Origin: JADKIH01 sp031417555
GTDB lineage: Bacteria; Bacteroidota; Bacteroidia; AKYH767-A; 2013-40CM-41-45
Direction of reading: 5' to 3'
NCBI GenBank assembly: GCA_031417555.1
Contig: JANOVV010000005.1
Span: 1-64,000, forward strand
DNA length: 64,000 bases
Shown: piece after piece, positions 18,374-27,814 of the stretch
How the letters are laid out: the number at the start of each line of letters is the position of its first letter
How positions within the stretch are numbered: position 1 is the stretch's first letter
The notes under the pieces: generated by a model
The model's input: only the letters and a program-made list of their open reading frames with translations
Databases searched by the model: none
Told to the model about the DNA's origin: nothing
Program-made: the position numbers and the translations under genes

Positions 18374-19945
18374 TTATTCTCCCACATCAAATTTTATCCC
18401 CTGCGCTAATGGCATTTCGGTACTAAAATTAATTGTATTTGTTTGACGGCGCATGTATATTTTCCACGCATCGCTTCCGGATTCTCTTCCTCCACCTGTT
18501 TCTTTTTCGCCGCCAAAAGCACCGCCAATTTCTGCGCCTGATGTTCCTATATTTACATTAGCTATTCCACAATCACTTCCTTCGTGTGAAAGAAAGCGTT
18601 CTGTCTCCAGCATATTGCGGGAAAAGATTGCAGATGATAAACCTTGCGGTACACCGTTATGAAGAGCAATGGCTTCTTCCATTGTTTTATATTTAGATAA
18701 ATAAAGAAGAGGCGCAAATGTTTCATCGCAAACGATGTCGAGATTTTTTTGAACTTCGGCAATGCATGGTTTTACATAACATCCGCTTTCATAACCATCG
18801 CCTTTCATTTCTTCACCGCCATAAATAATTTTTCCACCTTCTTTTTTAACGCGATCAATTGCATTAAAGAAATCTTTTACAGCACCCTTGTCAATCAATG
18901 GTCCAACAAGAGTTTTTTCATCGAGCGGATGACCGATTCGTATGTGTTGGTATGCATTAACAAGTTTGTTTTTAAAATTTTCATAAACAGATTCATGAAT
19001 AATGAGTCTTCGTGTTGAAGTGCAACGCTGGCCGGCTGTACCAACAGCACCAAAAAGAACTGCACGCAATGCCATATCGAGGTCAGCATTTTCGGTGATG
19101 ATAATAGCATTGTTTCCGCCAAGCTCTAATAGACTTCTGCCAAGACGTTCTCCAACGATAGCTCCGACTTTTTTTCCTACTCTTGTTGAACCTGTTGCAG
19201 AAATTAATGGCACTCGTTTATCGGCAAGGAAATTATCGCCAATATATTTTGATCCGCCGGCGGCAAGGTTTATAACGCCTTCGGGAACATTGTTTTTCTT
19301 AAGAACATCTGCCATAATTTTATGTACGGCAATAGAACTTAGCATAACTTTCGAACTGGGTTTCCAAACAACAACATCACCACATACAAGAGCAAGCATT
19401 GCATTCCATGCCCAAACGGCAACAGGGAAATTAAAAGCAGAAATTACTCCGATAATTCCAAGAGGATGATATTGTTCATACATTCTGTGGCGAGGGCGTT
19501 CGCTGTGCATGGTGAATCCGTGAAGCTGGCGCGAAAGGCCAACAGCAAAGTCGCAGATGTCAATCATTTCCTGCACTTCTCCCAAACCTTCCTGATATAT
19601 TTTACCCATTTCATAGGAAACAAGTTTTCCAAGGGGATCTTTATATTTTCGAAGCTGATCGCCCATTTGCCGAACGATTTCTCCTCTTTTAGGAGCAGGA
19701 ATCATTCTCCAGGTTTTAAAAGCAATTTCCGCTTTCAGAATAATTTTTTCATAATCCTCAGCCGTAGCTTGTTTTACTGATGCAATCAATTGTCCATCGG
19801 CAGGAGAATAGGAATCTATACTTTCGCCTTTTGTATCAAACCACTCGGTACCGGTAGTGGCACCGCTGTTTATCTTTTTTATTCCAAGAGTTTCGAGAAC
19901 TCCGGTAATGCCGTAATCTTTTAGATTGATTGTATCTGTTTTCAT
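18374..19945 (-). CDS. Aldehyde dehydrogenase, ALDH7 (antiquitin) type
   Basis: 523 residues from the ATG at 19945. A TTG further upstream would overlap the promoter -7 element and is rejected. The sequence follows the ALDH7 pattern closely: SAFNFPVAVWAWN, ELGGNNAII with the general-base Glu, GTAGQRCTSTRRL with the catalytic Cys, and the family-specific GGGRESGSDAWKIYMRR near the C-terminus. ALDH7 enzymes oxidise alpha-aminoadipate semialdehyde (piperideine-6-carboxylate) in lysine breakdown, using NAD(P)+. The substrate is inferred from family similarity. Soluble and full length. Confidence 0.85.
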   Translation of the reverse strand: MKTDTINLKDYGITGVLETLGIKKINSGATTGTEWFDTKGESIDSYSPADGQLIASVKQATAEDYEKIILKAEIAFKTWRMIPAPKRGEIVRQMGDQLRKYKDPLGKLVSYEMGKIYQEGLGEVQEMIDICDFAVGLSRQLHGFTMHSERPRHRMYEQYHPLGIIGVISAFNFPVAVWAWNAMLALVCGDVVVWKPSSKVMLSSIAVHKIMADVLKKNNVPEGVINLAAGGSKYIGDNFLADKRVPLISATGSTRVGKKVGAIVGERLGRSLLELGGNNAIIITENADLDMALRAVLFGAVGTAGQRCTSTRRLIIHESVYENFKNKLVNAYQHIRIGHPLDEKTLVGPLIDKGAVKDFFNAIDRVKKEGGKIIYGGEEMKGDGYESGCYVKPCIAEVQKNLDIVCDETFAPLLYLSKYKTMEEAIALHNGVPQGLSSAIFSRNMLETERFLSHEGSDCGIANVNIGTSGAEIGGAFGGEKETGGGRESGSDAWKIYMRRQTNTINFSTEMPLAQGIKFDVGE

Positions 19946-19963
19946 TGATTTATTTTTCGGCTG

Positions 19964-19971
19964 CAAAGGTA
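19964..19971 (-). promoter_or_regulatory. -7 element of the ALDH7 gene
   Basis: The minus strand reads TACCTTTG (TAnnTTTG), ending 18 bases before the ATG at 19945. It overlaps the in-frame TTG at 19966, so that TTG cannot be the start codon if this promoter is used. No clear -33 TTG is at normal spacing. Confidence 0.45.
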
Positions 19972-20071
19972 GTCAAGATTTTTCAAAAAGTTAACCAGGA
20001 ATAATAGCAGTACATTTTCTTTCATTATAGACGCCAAAACAATAAATTGCCGTGATATTTAAAACACTTTT

Positions 20072-21682
20072 TTGAAGAAGCGCTATCTGTTTTCATGCAT
20101 TTTTTACCTTTTTGCTGCGGCTATTATCTTCCCTTATATTAGATGGTATGCCGACAATCCGGATACATTTCAATATTTAGCGATTGCAACTAAATATCTT
20201 TCGGGCGATTGGGAATATACTGTAAATGGATACTGGAGCCCAATGATTAGTTGGCTTCTCACTATTCCATTGATGTTTTTCACTGACCAGCTTCTTGCAT
20301 TCAAAAGTCTTCAGGTATTAATTGGCTTATTAACATTATGGCAATGGGTAACTCTTTTAGATAAGACCACACTCAATAAGACCACGAAAAATATTTTGGG
20401 GCTCTCTATCATTCCATTTCTTCTTGATTATTCATTATTAAACTGTACACCCGATTTATTATTTATGAGCCTACTATTTAAGCTTATTAATCTTTTACTT
20501 TCAGGAAGTATTTTTACCAATAAATCACTTGCAATTCAAACAGGATTAACGGGAGGTTTATTATATTTAACAAAAGCATTTGGTTTCCCATTTTTTATTG
20601 TATTCATTTCGATAATTATTTTTTTCGAAATAAAGAAAAATGATAGAATTAAAACAGAATGGAAAAATGTAGTTAGACTCTATGGAGTTTTTTTTCTGGT
20701 TAGTTTTATATGGATAATGACTCTGAGTTTTCATTATAATCATTTTACGATTAGTGAAGCAGCCAGATTTAATATGAGCCGTGAAGCAGCTCCATTACCG
20801 GGTCGGCCCGCGAGTCTACCGGTTTTAAACAAAGGATTGTTTGCTCCACTTGAACATTCCTATTCAGCCTGGGAGTCTCCCGGCGAATATGTAAGCAATG
20901 AAAAAGTAACACTTTTTAATTCTACTTCTGATTATTTAAAAATTGTCAAGAGAAATTTATTATCTATTTACTATTTTGATTTTTCTCATCAGACAGGAAT
21001 TGTTTTTTTGCTTCTGCTTTTACTTTTTATTATTGTAAACGGTTTCCGTGAATTATTTAAAGAAAAATGGGTATTGATTTTATTATTATTTATTCTCCTT
21101 TTATATGGTGGATATTCTCTCATTTTAGTTCACTCAAGGTACACATGGATAAATAATTTATTGATGCTGATATTGTCTGTATATTTTATTCAAAGCATCT
21201 TTATTAAGAAGGGATTTAAATTTATTGCTTCTATTTTTTTTCTTTCCGTTTTACTTTTGGCAGTTAAAAGACCTGTAAAAGAAATTTTATTTTCCACGGA
21301 TAGTGATTATCCGGCACTCTGGCTATTTAATGCAATGAAGCATCCTGTAACAACAATGCGAATTTTTTATCGTTCAGATATTGAATTGCATAACGTAATT
21401 GAAGACATAAAGTCAACAAATATGTTAAGCGGAAATGTGGCATCACTAAAAATTGTTGGAAAGGACAGAGATCCCTATACCCGTTCGCTTCAAGTGGCAC
21501 AAATCCTTAAGTGCCGTTACTACGGACAACTTGATGATGAATTAAATTTTTCTCTTCAGGAGGATGAATTAAAAAAAATGAATATTGACTATTTAATTAC
21601 CTGGGAAAATACAGAGTGGGGAAATAAGGAACCTGTTTATTATTCTGAGGAAACAGGTACGAGAATTTATTCATTGAAGTAA
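20072..21682 (+). CDS. Polytopic membrane protein, putative GT39-like glycosyltransferase
   Basis: 536 residues with about ten hydrophobic segments and a soluble C-terminal domain. Near the N-terminus, YADNPDTFQYLAIATKYL followed by WSPMISWLL resembles the first periplasmic loop of GT-C transferases (ArnT/PMT type), where an acidic residue follows helix 1. The only start that keeps helix 1 is TTG at 20072, since an in-frame stop lies 10 bases upstream; this is unusual among its ATG-starting neighbours. A transferase using a polyprenyl-phosphate sugar is plausible but unproven. Confidence 0.6.
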   Translation: MKKRYLFSCIFYLFAAAIIFPYIRWYADNPDTFQYLAIATKYLSGDWEYTVNGYWSPMISWLLTIPLMFFTDQLLAFKSLQVLIGLLTLWQWVTLLDKTTLNKTTKNILGLSIIPFLLDYSLLNCTPDLLFMSLLFKLINLLLSGSIFTNKSLAIQTGLTGGLLYLTKAFGFPFFIVFISIIIFFEIKKNDRIKTEWKNVVRLYGVFFLVSFIWIMTLSFHYNHFTISEAARFNMSREAAPLPGRPASLPVLNKGLFAPLEHSYSAWESPGEYVSNEKVTLFNSTSDYLKIVKRNLLSIYYFDFSHQTGIVFLLLLLLFIIVNGFRELFKEKWVLILLLFILLLYGGYSLILVHSRYTWINNLLMLILSVYFIQSIFIKKGFKFIASIFFLSVLLLAVKRPVKEILFSTDSDYPALWLFNAMKHPVTTMRIFYRSDIELHNVIEDIKSTNMLSGNVASLKIVGKDRDPYTRSLQVAQILKCRYYGQLDDELNFSLQEDELKKMNIDYLITWENTEWGNKEPVYYSEETGTRIYSLK

Positions 21683-21686
21683 CAAA

Positions 21687-22430
21687 CTACTTCGTCGCTC
21701 TATTAAAAGAGTTCAAAATATAATTTGAAATTGCAGGAAAGTTTTCATTTATAATTTCATTTACATCATTTGTATTAGAACCAAAATGTGAAACAGCAAC
21801 ATCTCCATAAATTTGTTTTCCGGCTCTATCAAAAATAGAATAGTGAATCTTAAGATCGCGGCGGTATATTTTTAAAGCCAGATTAAGACAATCATCAAAG
21901 TGAGTTTTGATATCTATTTCATTAAGAAAAATAATATAATTGGCATTGTATTTTTTTGAAAGGTCAGGGATTAGCATTTCATCATAAATTCCTACATTCA
22001 TGTATTGTGATTCGGGTTTTAATTTTTTTGTTCCTTTTTTTACAGGAACAGTATCTTTAATTGCAAAGCGTTTCGGGTTTTTTAATGGATAAACGCTGTC
22101 GCCTTCAAATAACAGGGTATGATAAAGAACGTCCATATCACGATTGTCGTCATTTACAAAATCACTATTTAAATGCTGAACATTATATACTTCGGCAAAT
22201 TTTTTATTTAATGCTTTTACTATTCCTTGCCTTAATGCTGAACGCATTTTAGGCATTTCCATTTGTGATCCGTCTGCAATATCATAATCGGCATCTGAAA
22301 GATGCATGGCAGGCATATATGGGATTACAAGAACCGACGCCTGCTCATTGGCTGATGAAGAATCCGGCAAAGAGGAATTTGCAAAATGTGAAACGAAAAT
22401 AGAAATGAATAATGTTAAAACACTCTTCAT
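21687..22430 (-). CDS. Secreted protein of unknown function, coupled to rseP
   Basis: 247 residues from the ATG at 22430, which opens a signal peptide (MKSVLTLFISIFVSHFANS). I do not recognise the family. The mature part has VLVIPYMPAMHLSDADYDIA at the start and ANYIIFLNEIDI and LKIHYSIFDRAGKQIYGDV later, a pattern reminiscent of periplasmic proteins with a stress or assembly role, but this is only an impression. Its start codon overlaps the rseP stop as TAATG, implying translational coupling and a functional tie to the RseP membrane protease. Confidence 0.7.
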   Translation of the reverse strand: MKSVLTLFISIFVSHFANSSLPDSSSANEQASVLVIPYMPAMHLSDADYDIADGSQMEMPKMRSALRQGIVKALNKKFAEVYNVQHLNSDFVNDDNRDMDVLYHTLLFEGDSVYPLKNPKRFAIKDTVPVKKGTKKLKPESQYMNVGIYDEMLIPDLSKKYNANYIIFLNEIDIKTHFDDCLNLALKIYRRDLKIHYSIFDRAGKQIYGDVAVSHFGSNTNDVNEIINENFPAISNYILNSFNRATK

Positions 22431-23752
22431 TAGTTTAGGATATGCTTCCAAATATCATTACCAATAGTAAACACCATTAATGAAAGTAAAATAATCATTC
22501 CGGCAACTTGAGCGCGCTCCATAAATTTATCTGAGAATTTTTTACGAGTTACACTTTCAATAATCAGGAAAAGAACATGCCCGCCATCGAGAGCTGGAAT
22601 AGGAAGAATATTCATGAAAGCAAGTATCATAGATAACAGTCCGGTTATATTCCAGAATCTGCGCCAGTCCCAAACACCGCCGTAGATTGTTGCAATTCCA
22701 ATAGGCCCTTGCAACGAATCGCTTGCTTTTTCTTTGCCAACAAAAATTTGTTTGAGTCCTTTGAGATTCATTGTGATTGCCTCAAAAGCATCGGAAGAAC
22801 CAAAGCCTAATGCATTGCCGACAGTATATTTTGTTAATGTATAATTCCCAAAATCAGAATAATTAACAAGCCCGATTAAACCGGAATCATTTACAACGGG
22901 TTGAATCAACAATGAATCTGAACCACGAAGAATTTGCAGAGCGATAGGTTTACCTTTATTACCTCCTATTGTTTTTTTAAATTTTTCAGAAGAAAAAATT
23001 CTCTCGCCGTTCAAACGAATAATATGATCATTCTTTTGCAAGCCAGCTGCTTCTGCGGGTAAGCCGGGAACAACACTGTCAATTTTCAAATTGGCGCGAT
23101 AAGGTCCTATAAAATTTCCACGTCCGACTTTTATAGTAGATCGGTAAAAATCAGTTGGAACAATTACCTGAATTTCTTTGCCATTACGTTCCACAGTTAA
23201 ATCGGAACCAAACAATACCCTGGAAGAAAGAACATCTTCAAAACGAACAACCGGTTTACCATCGATAGCAATAATACGATCATTGCTTTGCAAACCAACT
23301 TCTTTTCCAAGATCAAAAGCATAAATACCATCGGTTATATCTTCATTTGCAAGATAATCCTTGTCGTATTTTAATAAAGACATTGTATAAATTGCAATAC
23401 CCAAAAGAACATTCATAGTAACGCCGGCAATCATAACGATTAGTCTTTGCCATGCAGGTTTAGAGCGGAATTCCCATGGTTGCGGAGGCAATTTTAAAGC
23501 CTCTTTATCCATACTTTCATCAATCATTCCTGCTATTTTAACATAACCTCCTAATGGAAGCCAGCCGATGCCATATTCGGTATCACCTCTTTTAATGCTG
23601 AAGAATTTAAAACCCCAGGCATCGAAAAAAAGATAAAATTTTTCAACCCTTATTCCAAACGCTCGTGCAGCAAGGTAATGTCCTAATTCGTGAAGTGTTA
23701 CTAATATTGAAAGGCCCAGAATAAGCTGAGCAGCCATTATCAATCCTGACAT
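22430..23752 (-). CDS. rseP: Site-2 intramembrane metalloprotease RseP
   Basis: 440 residues. The zinc motif HELGH is at residues 21-25 within the first transmembrane segment, and the third zinc ligand is in the LDGGH motif near residue 396. Two PDZ-like regions lie between them (GLQSNDRIIAIDGKPV and GLQKNDHIIRLNGERI). The enzyme cleaves transmembrane substrates such as anti-sigma factors and signal peptide remnants. It follows dxr by 38 bases and overlaps the next gene by one base. Confidence 0.93.
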   Translation of the reverse strand: MSGLIMAAQLILGLSILVTLHELGHYLAARAFGIRVEKFYLFFDAWGFKFFSIKRGDTEYGIGWLPLGGYVKIAGMIDESMDKEALKLPPQPWEFRSKPAWQRLIVMIAGVTMNVLLGIAIYTMSLLKYDKDYLANEDITDGIYAFDLGKEVGLQSNDRIIAIDGKPVVRFEDVLSSRVLFGSDLTVERNGKEIQVIVPTDFYRSTIKVGRGNFIGPYRANLKIDSVVPGLPAEAAGLQKNDHIIRLNGERIFSSEKFKKTIGGNKGKPIALQILRGSDSLLIQPVVNDSGLIGLVNYSDFGNYTLTKYTVGNALGFGSSDAFEAITMNLKGLKQIFVGKEKASDSLQGPIGIATIYGGVWDWRRFWNITGLLSMILAFMNILPIPALDGGHVLFLIIESVTRKKFSDKFMERAQVAGMIILLSLMVFTIGNDIWKHILN

Positions 23753-23790
23753 CTATATTTATTTTTTTTTATAATTGTTTAAATTAAAAA

Positions 23791-24951
23791 TTAAGCCGGA
23801 ATTAATTCCATTGCTTTTTTACGGGTTTCCATATCTGTAGCTACGTAATCTTCATACGTTGGATTTTTTACGAATGAAATTTTTTGCATGCAATCAGAAA
23901 TAATGTCACTCATTTCTAAAAACCCAACCTGGTCATTCAGGAATGCAGCTACAGCTACTTCATTCGCAGCATTAACAATGCATGGAAGATTTCCTCCACT
24001 TTTCATTGCTTCGATTGCCAGTGCAAGATTACGAAAAGTTCCTGAATCGGGGTTTTCGAATGTGAATGTCGGGTATTTCAAAAAATCGAATCTTGGGAAT
24101 GTTGATTTTAATCGAACGGGATAACTGAGAGCATATTGTATCGGAAGCTTCATATCCGGAAGTCCCATCTGAGCTTTCATCGATCCATCTTGAAATTGTA
24201 CGATACTATGAATGATACTTTGCGGATGAACGATTACGTCTATCTGTTCAGGAATAAGTCCAAATATCCATCGTGCTTCAATCATCTCCAAACCTTTATT
24301 CATAAGTGTTGCGGAGTCAATAGTAATTTTTGCACCCATTTCCCAGTTCGGATGTTTGAGAGCCTGTTCTTTTTTAACGGTACTTAAATAGTTTTTATCT
24401 TTTCCTCTAAAGGGTCCTCCGGAAGCTGTCAGATAAATTTTTTCAATCGGATTATGCATTTCGCCTACGAGACATTGAAAAATTGCAGAATGTTCTGAAT
24501 CGATAGGGAAAATATTTACTTTATTTTTAATTGCCAGTTCAGTAACAAGTTTTCCTGCCACAACAAGCGTCTCTTTATTTGCCAGAGCAATATGTTTTCC
24601 CGAACGAATGGCATTTAGCGTTGGCTTTAGTCCGGCATAACCTACAAGTGCAGTTAATACCATATCGATAGTATCCATCTGCACAATCTCGGCAAGAGCA
24701 TCTTGTCCTGCATAAACTTTAATAGGCAAAATACTAAGAGCATCGCGGACGAAGTTTAATTTACTTTCGTCTCCAATTACAATAGCATTAGGCAAAAATT
24801 CCTGTGCTTGTTGAATAAGTAAAGCGGCATTATTAAATGAAGAAAGTACTTCAACTTCAAAAAAATCTTTTTGTTGCCTGATTACTTCAAGTGCTTGTGT
24901 CCCAATGGAGCCTGTTGAACCAAGAATTGCTATTTTTTTTCTGTCTGACAT
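23791..24951 (-). CDS. dxr: 1-deoxy-D-xylulose 5-phosphate reductoisomerase
   Basis: 386 residues, standard length. The NADPH-binding motif GSTGSIG is at residues 10-16. The active-site regions ALANKETLV, DSEHSAIFQ, ASGGPF and KHPNWEMGAKIT are intact. It makes 2-C-methyl-D-erythritol 4-phosphate, the second step of the MEP isoprenoid pathway. It heads the dxr-rseP-unknown operon, an order common in Bacteroidota. Confidence 0.96.
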   Translation of the reverse strand: MSDRKKIAILGSTGSIGTQALEVIRQQKDFFEVEVLSSFNNAALLIQQAQEFLPNAIVIGDESKLNFVRDALSILPIKVYAGQDALAEIVQMDTIDMVLTALVGYAGLKPTLNAIRSGKHIALANKETLVVAGKLVTELAIKNKVNIFPIDSEHSAIFQCLVGEMHNPIEKIYLTASGGPFRGKDKNYLSTVKKEQALKHPNWEMGAKITIDSATLMNKGLEMIEARWIFGLIPEQIDVIVHPQSIIHSIVQFQDGSMKAQMGLPDMKLPIQYALSYPVRLKSTFPRFDFLKYPTFTFENPDSGTFRNLALAIEAMKSGGNLPCIVNAANEVAVAAFLNDQVGFLEMSDIISDCMQKISFVKNPTYEDYVATDMETRKKAMELIPA

Positions 24952-25090
24952 TCGGATGTAAAGGTACTGAAATCGTTTGGTGTTTCTGCAATAGAATACC
25001 GATGATTTCGTTTAATGTTTTAGTGAAAATAAAGTTCGAATTTCAGGGGATTTTTTATTTTATTGACTATTAAAGCAAACGATATACAGA

Positions 25091-26587
25091 CTATCTCTCA
25101 ACAAACTTTAATAATTCATCGGCCAATATTCTGTCGTTTGATAGGCGCGGAACTTTATTTTGTCCGCCAAGTTTACCAAGCGTACGCATATGGCCTATAA
25201 AAGCATTTTTTTGAAGCAGGCGAATTTTTAATGGTTGAAGAACATTTCCATAAATAAGATCGCGGTAATAAATATTTTGTTTTTGCAGACTTTCATCAAT
25301 AGCGAGTCGAAAGCGTTCCAGGTCGTCGGGTTGTTTATGAAATTCTATAAACCATTCATGGTAAGGCAAACCATTTTCCGGATTTACCTGAGGAGCTACA
25401 GTGAATTCAACAACCTCTGCATGTTGTTCCTGTGCTGCTTTCATCAGAGCTTTTTCTACCTCTTCTGCAATAATATGTTCACCGAAAGCGGAGATAAAAT
25501 GTTTTATTCTTCCTGTAACAAGAATTTTATAAGGATTGATAGAAACAAATTTTACTGTATCGCCAAGACTATAACCCCACAATCCTGCATTTGAATTTAT
25601 GATTACGGCATAATTAATTCCTATTTCAACATCTTTTAATGAAATGCGAGTTGGATTTGTATTAAAATATTCATTGGAAGGAATAAATTCAAAAAAGATT
25701 CCCGCATTAACCATTAATAGTAATGATGGATCGTTTTGTTTGTCCTGATAAGCAATAAATCCTTCGCTGGCAGGATATAATTCTATGCTATCTACTTTTT
25801 TACCTATGCTTTCTTCCAGTTTTTTACGATAAGGTTCATAGTTAACACCACCATAAATGAAAAGATTAAAGTCAGGGAAAATTTCTTTTATTTTTTTACC
25901 CGTTTTGGCATTTAATTTATCGAAATACATTTGAACCCAAGGCGGAATTCCGCTTATCAATGTCATATTTTCATTGAGGGTTTCATTTACAATGGCATCT
26001 ACTTTTGTTTCCCAATCTTCAATACAATTGGTTGGATAAGCAGGTAATTGATTTCTTCGCAGATAAGAAGGCACATGATGATTGACAATCCCCGACAATC
26101 TTCCAACAGGAATTCCGTTTATTGTTTCGAGTGCAGGACTGCCGGAAATAAATATGAGTTTACCATTCAGGAAAGAAGAATTTCCTGTTTCATTAATATA
26201 GCTAAGCAAAGCATTCCTGGTTGAATTAATATGGTTGGGCATAGAGGCACGAGTTATAGGAATGTATTTAATTCCCGACGTTGTGCCTGAGGTTTTTGAA
26301 AGGTAGAGAGGCTTACCGGGCCATAAAACATTTTCTTCGCCATTTTTAATTCGATCGATGTAGGGCCGGAAAGCTTCATAGTCTCGAATTGGAATTTGTT
26401 CTCTGTATTCTTCATAAGACTTAACAGACGTTATCCAATGATCCCTGCCGAATAAAGTATTTTTCCCGCTATGTAGGAGTTGTTGAAAAATGCGTTGCTG
26501 CATAAGCACAGCATTTCTACTCCAAAAATGGGTTTGCTTTGCGGTGTACGCCGCCAATGGCTTACTTAAAAGTGAAAGAATATTCAT
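25091..26587 (-). CDS. GH3-family acyl-adenylate-forming protein
   Basis: 498 residues. The nucleotide-binding loop LSKTSGTTSGIKYIPIT and the motifs ELYPASEGF and GLWGYSLGDTVKFV match bacterial GH3 (auxin-responsive promoter-like) proteins. The N-terminal FGRDHWITSVKSYEEYRE is also typical. Plant GH3 enzymes conjugate amino acids to acyl acids through an adenylate; the substrate of the bacterial homologues is unknown. A TAATTTTG element on the minus strand (26602-26609) could be its -7 element, giving a leader of about 15 bases. Confidence 0.83.
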   Translation of the reverse strand: MNILSLLSKPLAAYTAKQTHFWSRNAVLMQQRIFQQLLHSGKNTLFGRDHWITSVKSYEEYREQIPIRDYEAFRPYIDRIKNGEENVLWPGKPLYLSKTSGTTSGIKYIPITRASMPNHINSTRNALLSYINETGNSSFLNGKLIFISGSPALETINGIPVGRLSGIVNHHVPSYLRRNQLPAYPTNCIEDWETKVDAIVNETLNENMTLISGIPPWVQMYFDKLNAKTGKKIKEIFPDFNLFIYGGVNYEPYRKKLEESIGKKVDSIELYPASEGFIAYQDKQNDPSLLLMVNAGIFFEFIPSNEYFNTNPTRISLKDVEIGINYAVIINSNAGLWGYSLGDTVKFVSINPYKILVTGRIKHFISAFGEHIIAEEVEKALMKAAQEQHAEVVEFTVAPQVNPENGLPYHEWFIEFHKQPDDLERFRLAIDESLQKQNIYYRDLIYGNVLQPLKIRLLQKNAFIGHMRTLGKLGGQNKVPRLSNDRILADELLKFVER

Positions 26588-26687
26588 TAGAAAACAGAAA
26601 ACAAAATTAGATATTTATCTGTGTACAGGATAATTTTTTATTAAGATGAAATACTATTTACGGAAAGCTTTTTTAGGAGCGATAGAA

Positions 26688-27548
26688 TTAAAACGAAATA
26701 TATTGCTGCGGATTCATCGGACTGCCATTAAACCAGAGTTCGAAATGAAGATGGGGCCCTTCGCTAAACTCCCCTGAGTTTCCTATTATGGCGATTACCT
26801 CTCCGGCTTTGACAAAATCACCTGCTTTTTTTAATAAAGCAGAAGCATGTTTATAAAGTGAAAAGAGATTGTTTGAATGTTGAATACCGATAATATAACC
26901 TGTTTCCGAAGTGAAATTAGCAATAACAACAGTGCCGTCCAGCGTTGTTTTAATGGGCTCGTTTGCATTGGCAGTGACATCAATTCCAAAATGTTTTTTT
27001 ACCGGATCGAATCTGTTTGTAATAGTTCCTTTAACAGGTGGGAAAAAAAGAAAACTATTCATGGTATTGCGAAGAGATCCTTCGGAAAGGGAGTATTGAT
27101 CCTGAGTTTCTATCATTTGCCGAAGCGCTGAGTCTTCGGGAGATTTATATAGTTTATGTATTGTGTCATACTTTTTTTCTTTTTCCCCGCTCATCATTAA
27201 TGAAGAATCTTCTACATTTCCATTGATGACATTTTTGAGATTGCCAATAAATTTATCTCTTGATTTAAGACTTTGTTCAAGCGAATCGGTTTTTAAAAGC
27301 AGATTATAAACCCTCCATTGAGTATTAAGATCGGCATATCCCGGAATATATTCTCTGAGTCCGGTAAAAGCAATTAAAAAAGTTGTTATTGTAATGAGCA
27401 ATATAATGCTTAGTCCGACCGTAACAAAAACATTTAAAGGACGAAGATTAAATGAGGCTTTTTCTTCCAGTGTTTCGTCATTCATAATCACAAGACGAAA
27501 CCGGTTTTTAAGATTTTTTAATAATTTTTTTTTTATTCCGCCGGCCAT
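26688..27548 (-). CDS. M23 family metallopeptidase
   Basis: 286 residues. One transmembrane anchor is at residues 38-62 (VTVGLSIILLITITTFLIAF), then a short coiled region, then a C-terminal LytM/M23 domain with all zinc ligands: HFGIDV, YKHAS and HLHFE. Members are peptidoglycan endopeptidases or their regulators, acting in the periplasm. The motif set is complete, so activity is likely. Divergent from sprE/porW. Confidence 0.88.
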   Translation of the reverse strand: MAGGIKKKLLKNLKNRFRLVIMNDETLEEKASFNLRPLNVFVTVGLSIILLITITTFLIAFTGLREYIPGYADLNTQWRVYNLLLKTDSLEQSLKSRDKFIGNLKNVINGNVEDSSLMMSGEKEKKYDTIHKLYKSPEDSALRQMIETQDQYSLSEGSLRNTMNSFLFFPPVKGTITNRFDPVKKHFGIDVTANANEPIKTTLDGTVVIANFTSETGYIIGIQHSNNLFSLYKHASALLKKAGDFVKAGEVIAIIGNSGEFSEGPHLHFELWFNGSPMNPQQYISF

Positions 27549-27654
27549 GAAAGAAATTACTTTTGGTTAAAGGTTGTTTGTTATTGGTAAATTTTTCCTG
27601 ATTTATGACACCTTAAAAAGTGATCCAAGATCAGTATAGAAACTTAATATTCCT

Positions 27655-27690
27655 ATTTCAATTGCAAAACGCTGGTTTAATATTAGAAAT
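27655..27690 (+). repeat. Short dispersed repeat, copy A
   Basis: Core TTTCAATTGCAAAAC followed by GGTTTAATAT and AGAAAT. It matches the copy at 50813-50847 at most positions over about 35 bases, and the core of the one at 58511-58537. It lies in the divergent spacer between the M23 peptidase and sprE. Confidence 0.6.
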
Positions 27691-27755
27691 GGAAACATTT
27701 TGACCGTCTAATTGCACTATCATACAACCATCTGTATAACAGTGAAACGTTTTTC

Positions 27756-27763
27756 TATCTTTG
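27756..27763 (+). promoter_or_regulatory. -7 element of sprE/porW
   Basis: TATCTTTG, an exact TAnnTTTG match, 51 bases before the ATG at 27815. An in-frame TTG at 27761 is part of this element, so it is not the start codon. No good -33 TTG is at 17-23 bases. Confidence 0.5.
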
Positions 27764-27814
27764 CCATTCTTTCCTCCCAAAATATTATTGCCGTTTTACA
27801 GTTATAGAAATTCC

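Noticed and set aside
19002..19469. 155-residue plus-strand frame inside the aldehyde dehydrogenase gene
   Set aside because: It is antisense to a conserved ALDH7 sequence and has no signal peptide, motif or promoter; its low-complexity Pro/Ser/Arg content reflects the codon pattern of the real gene.
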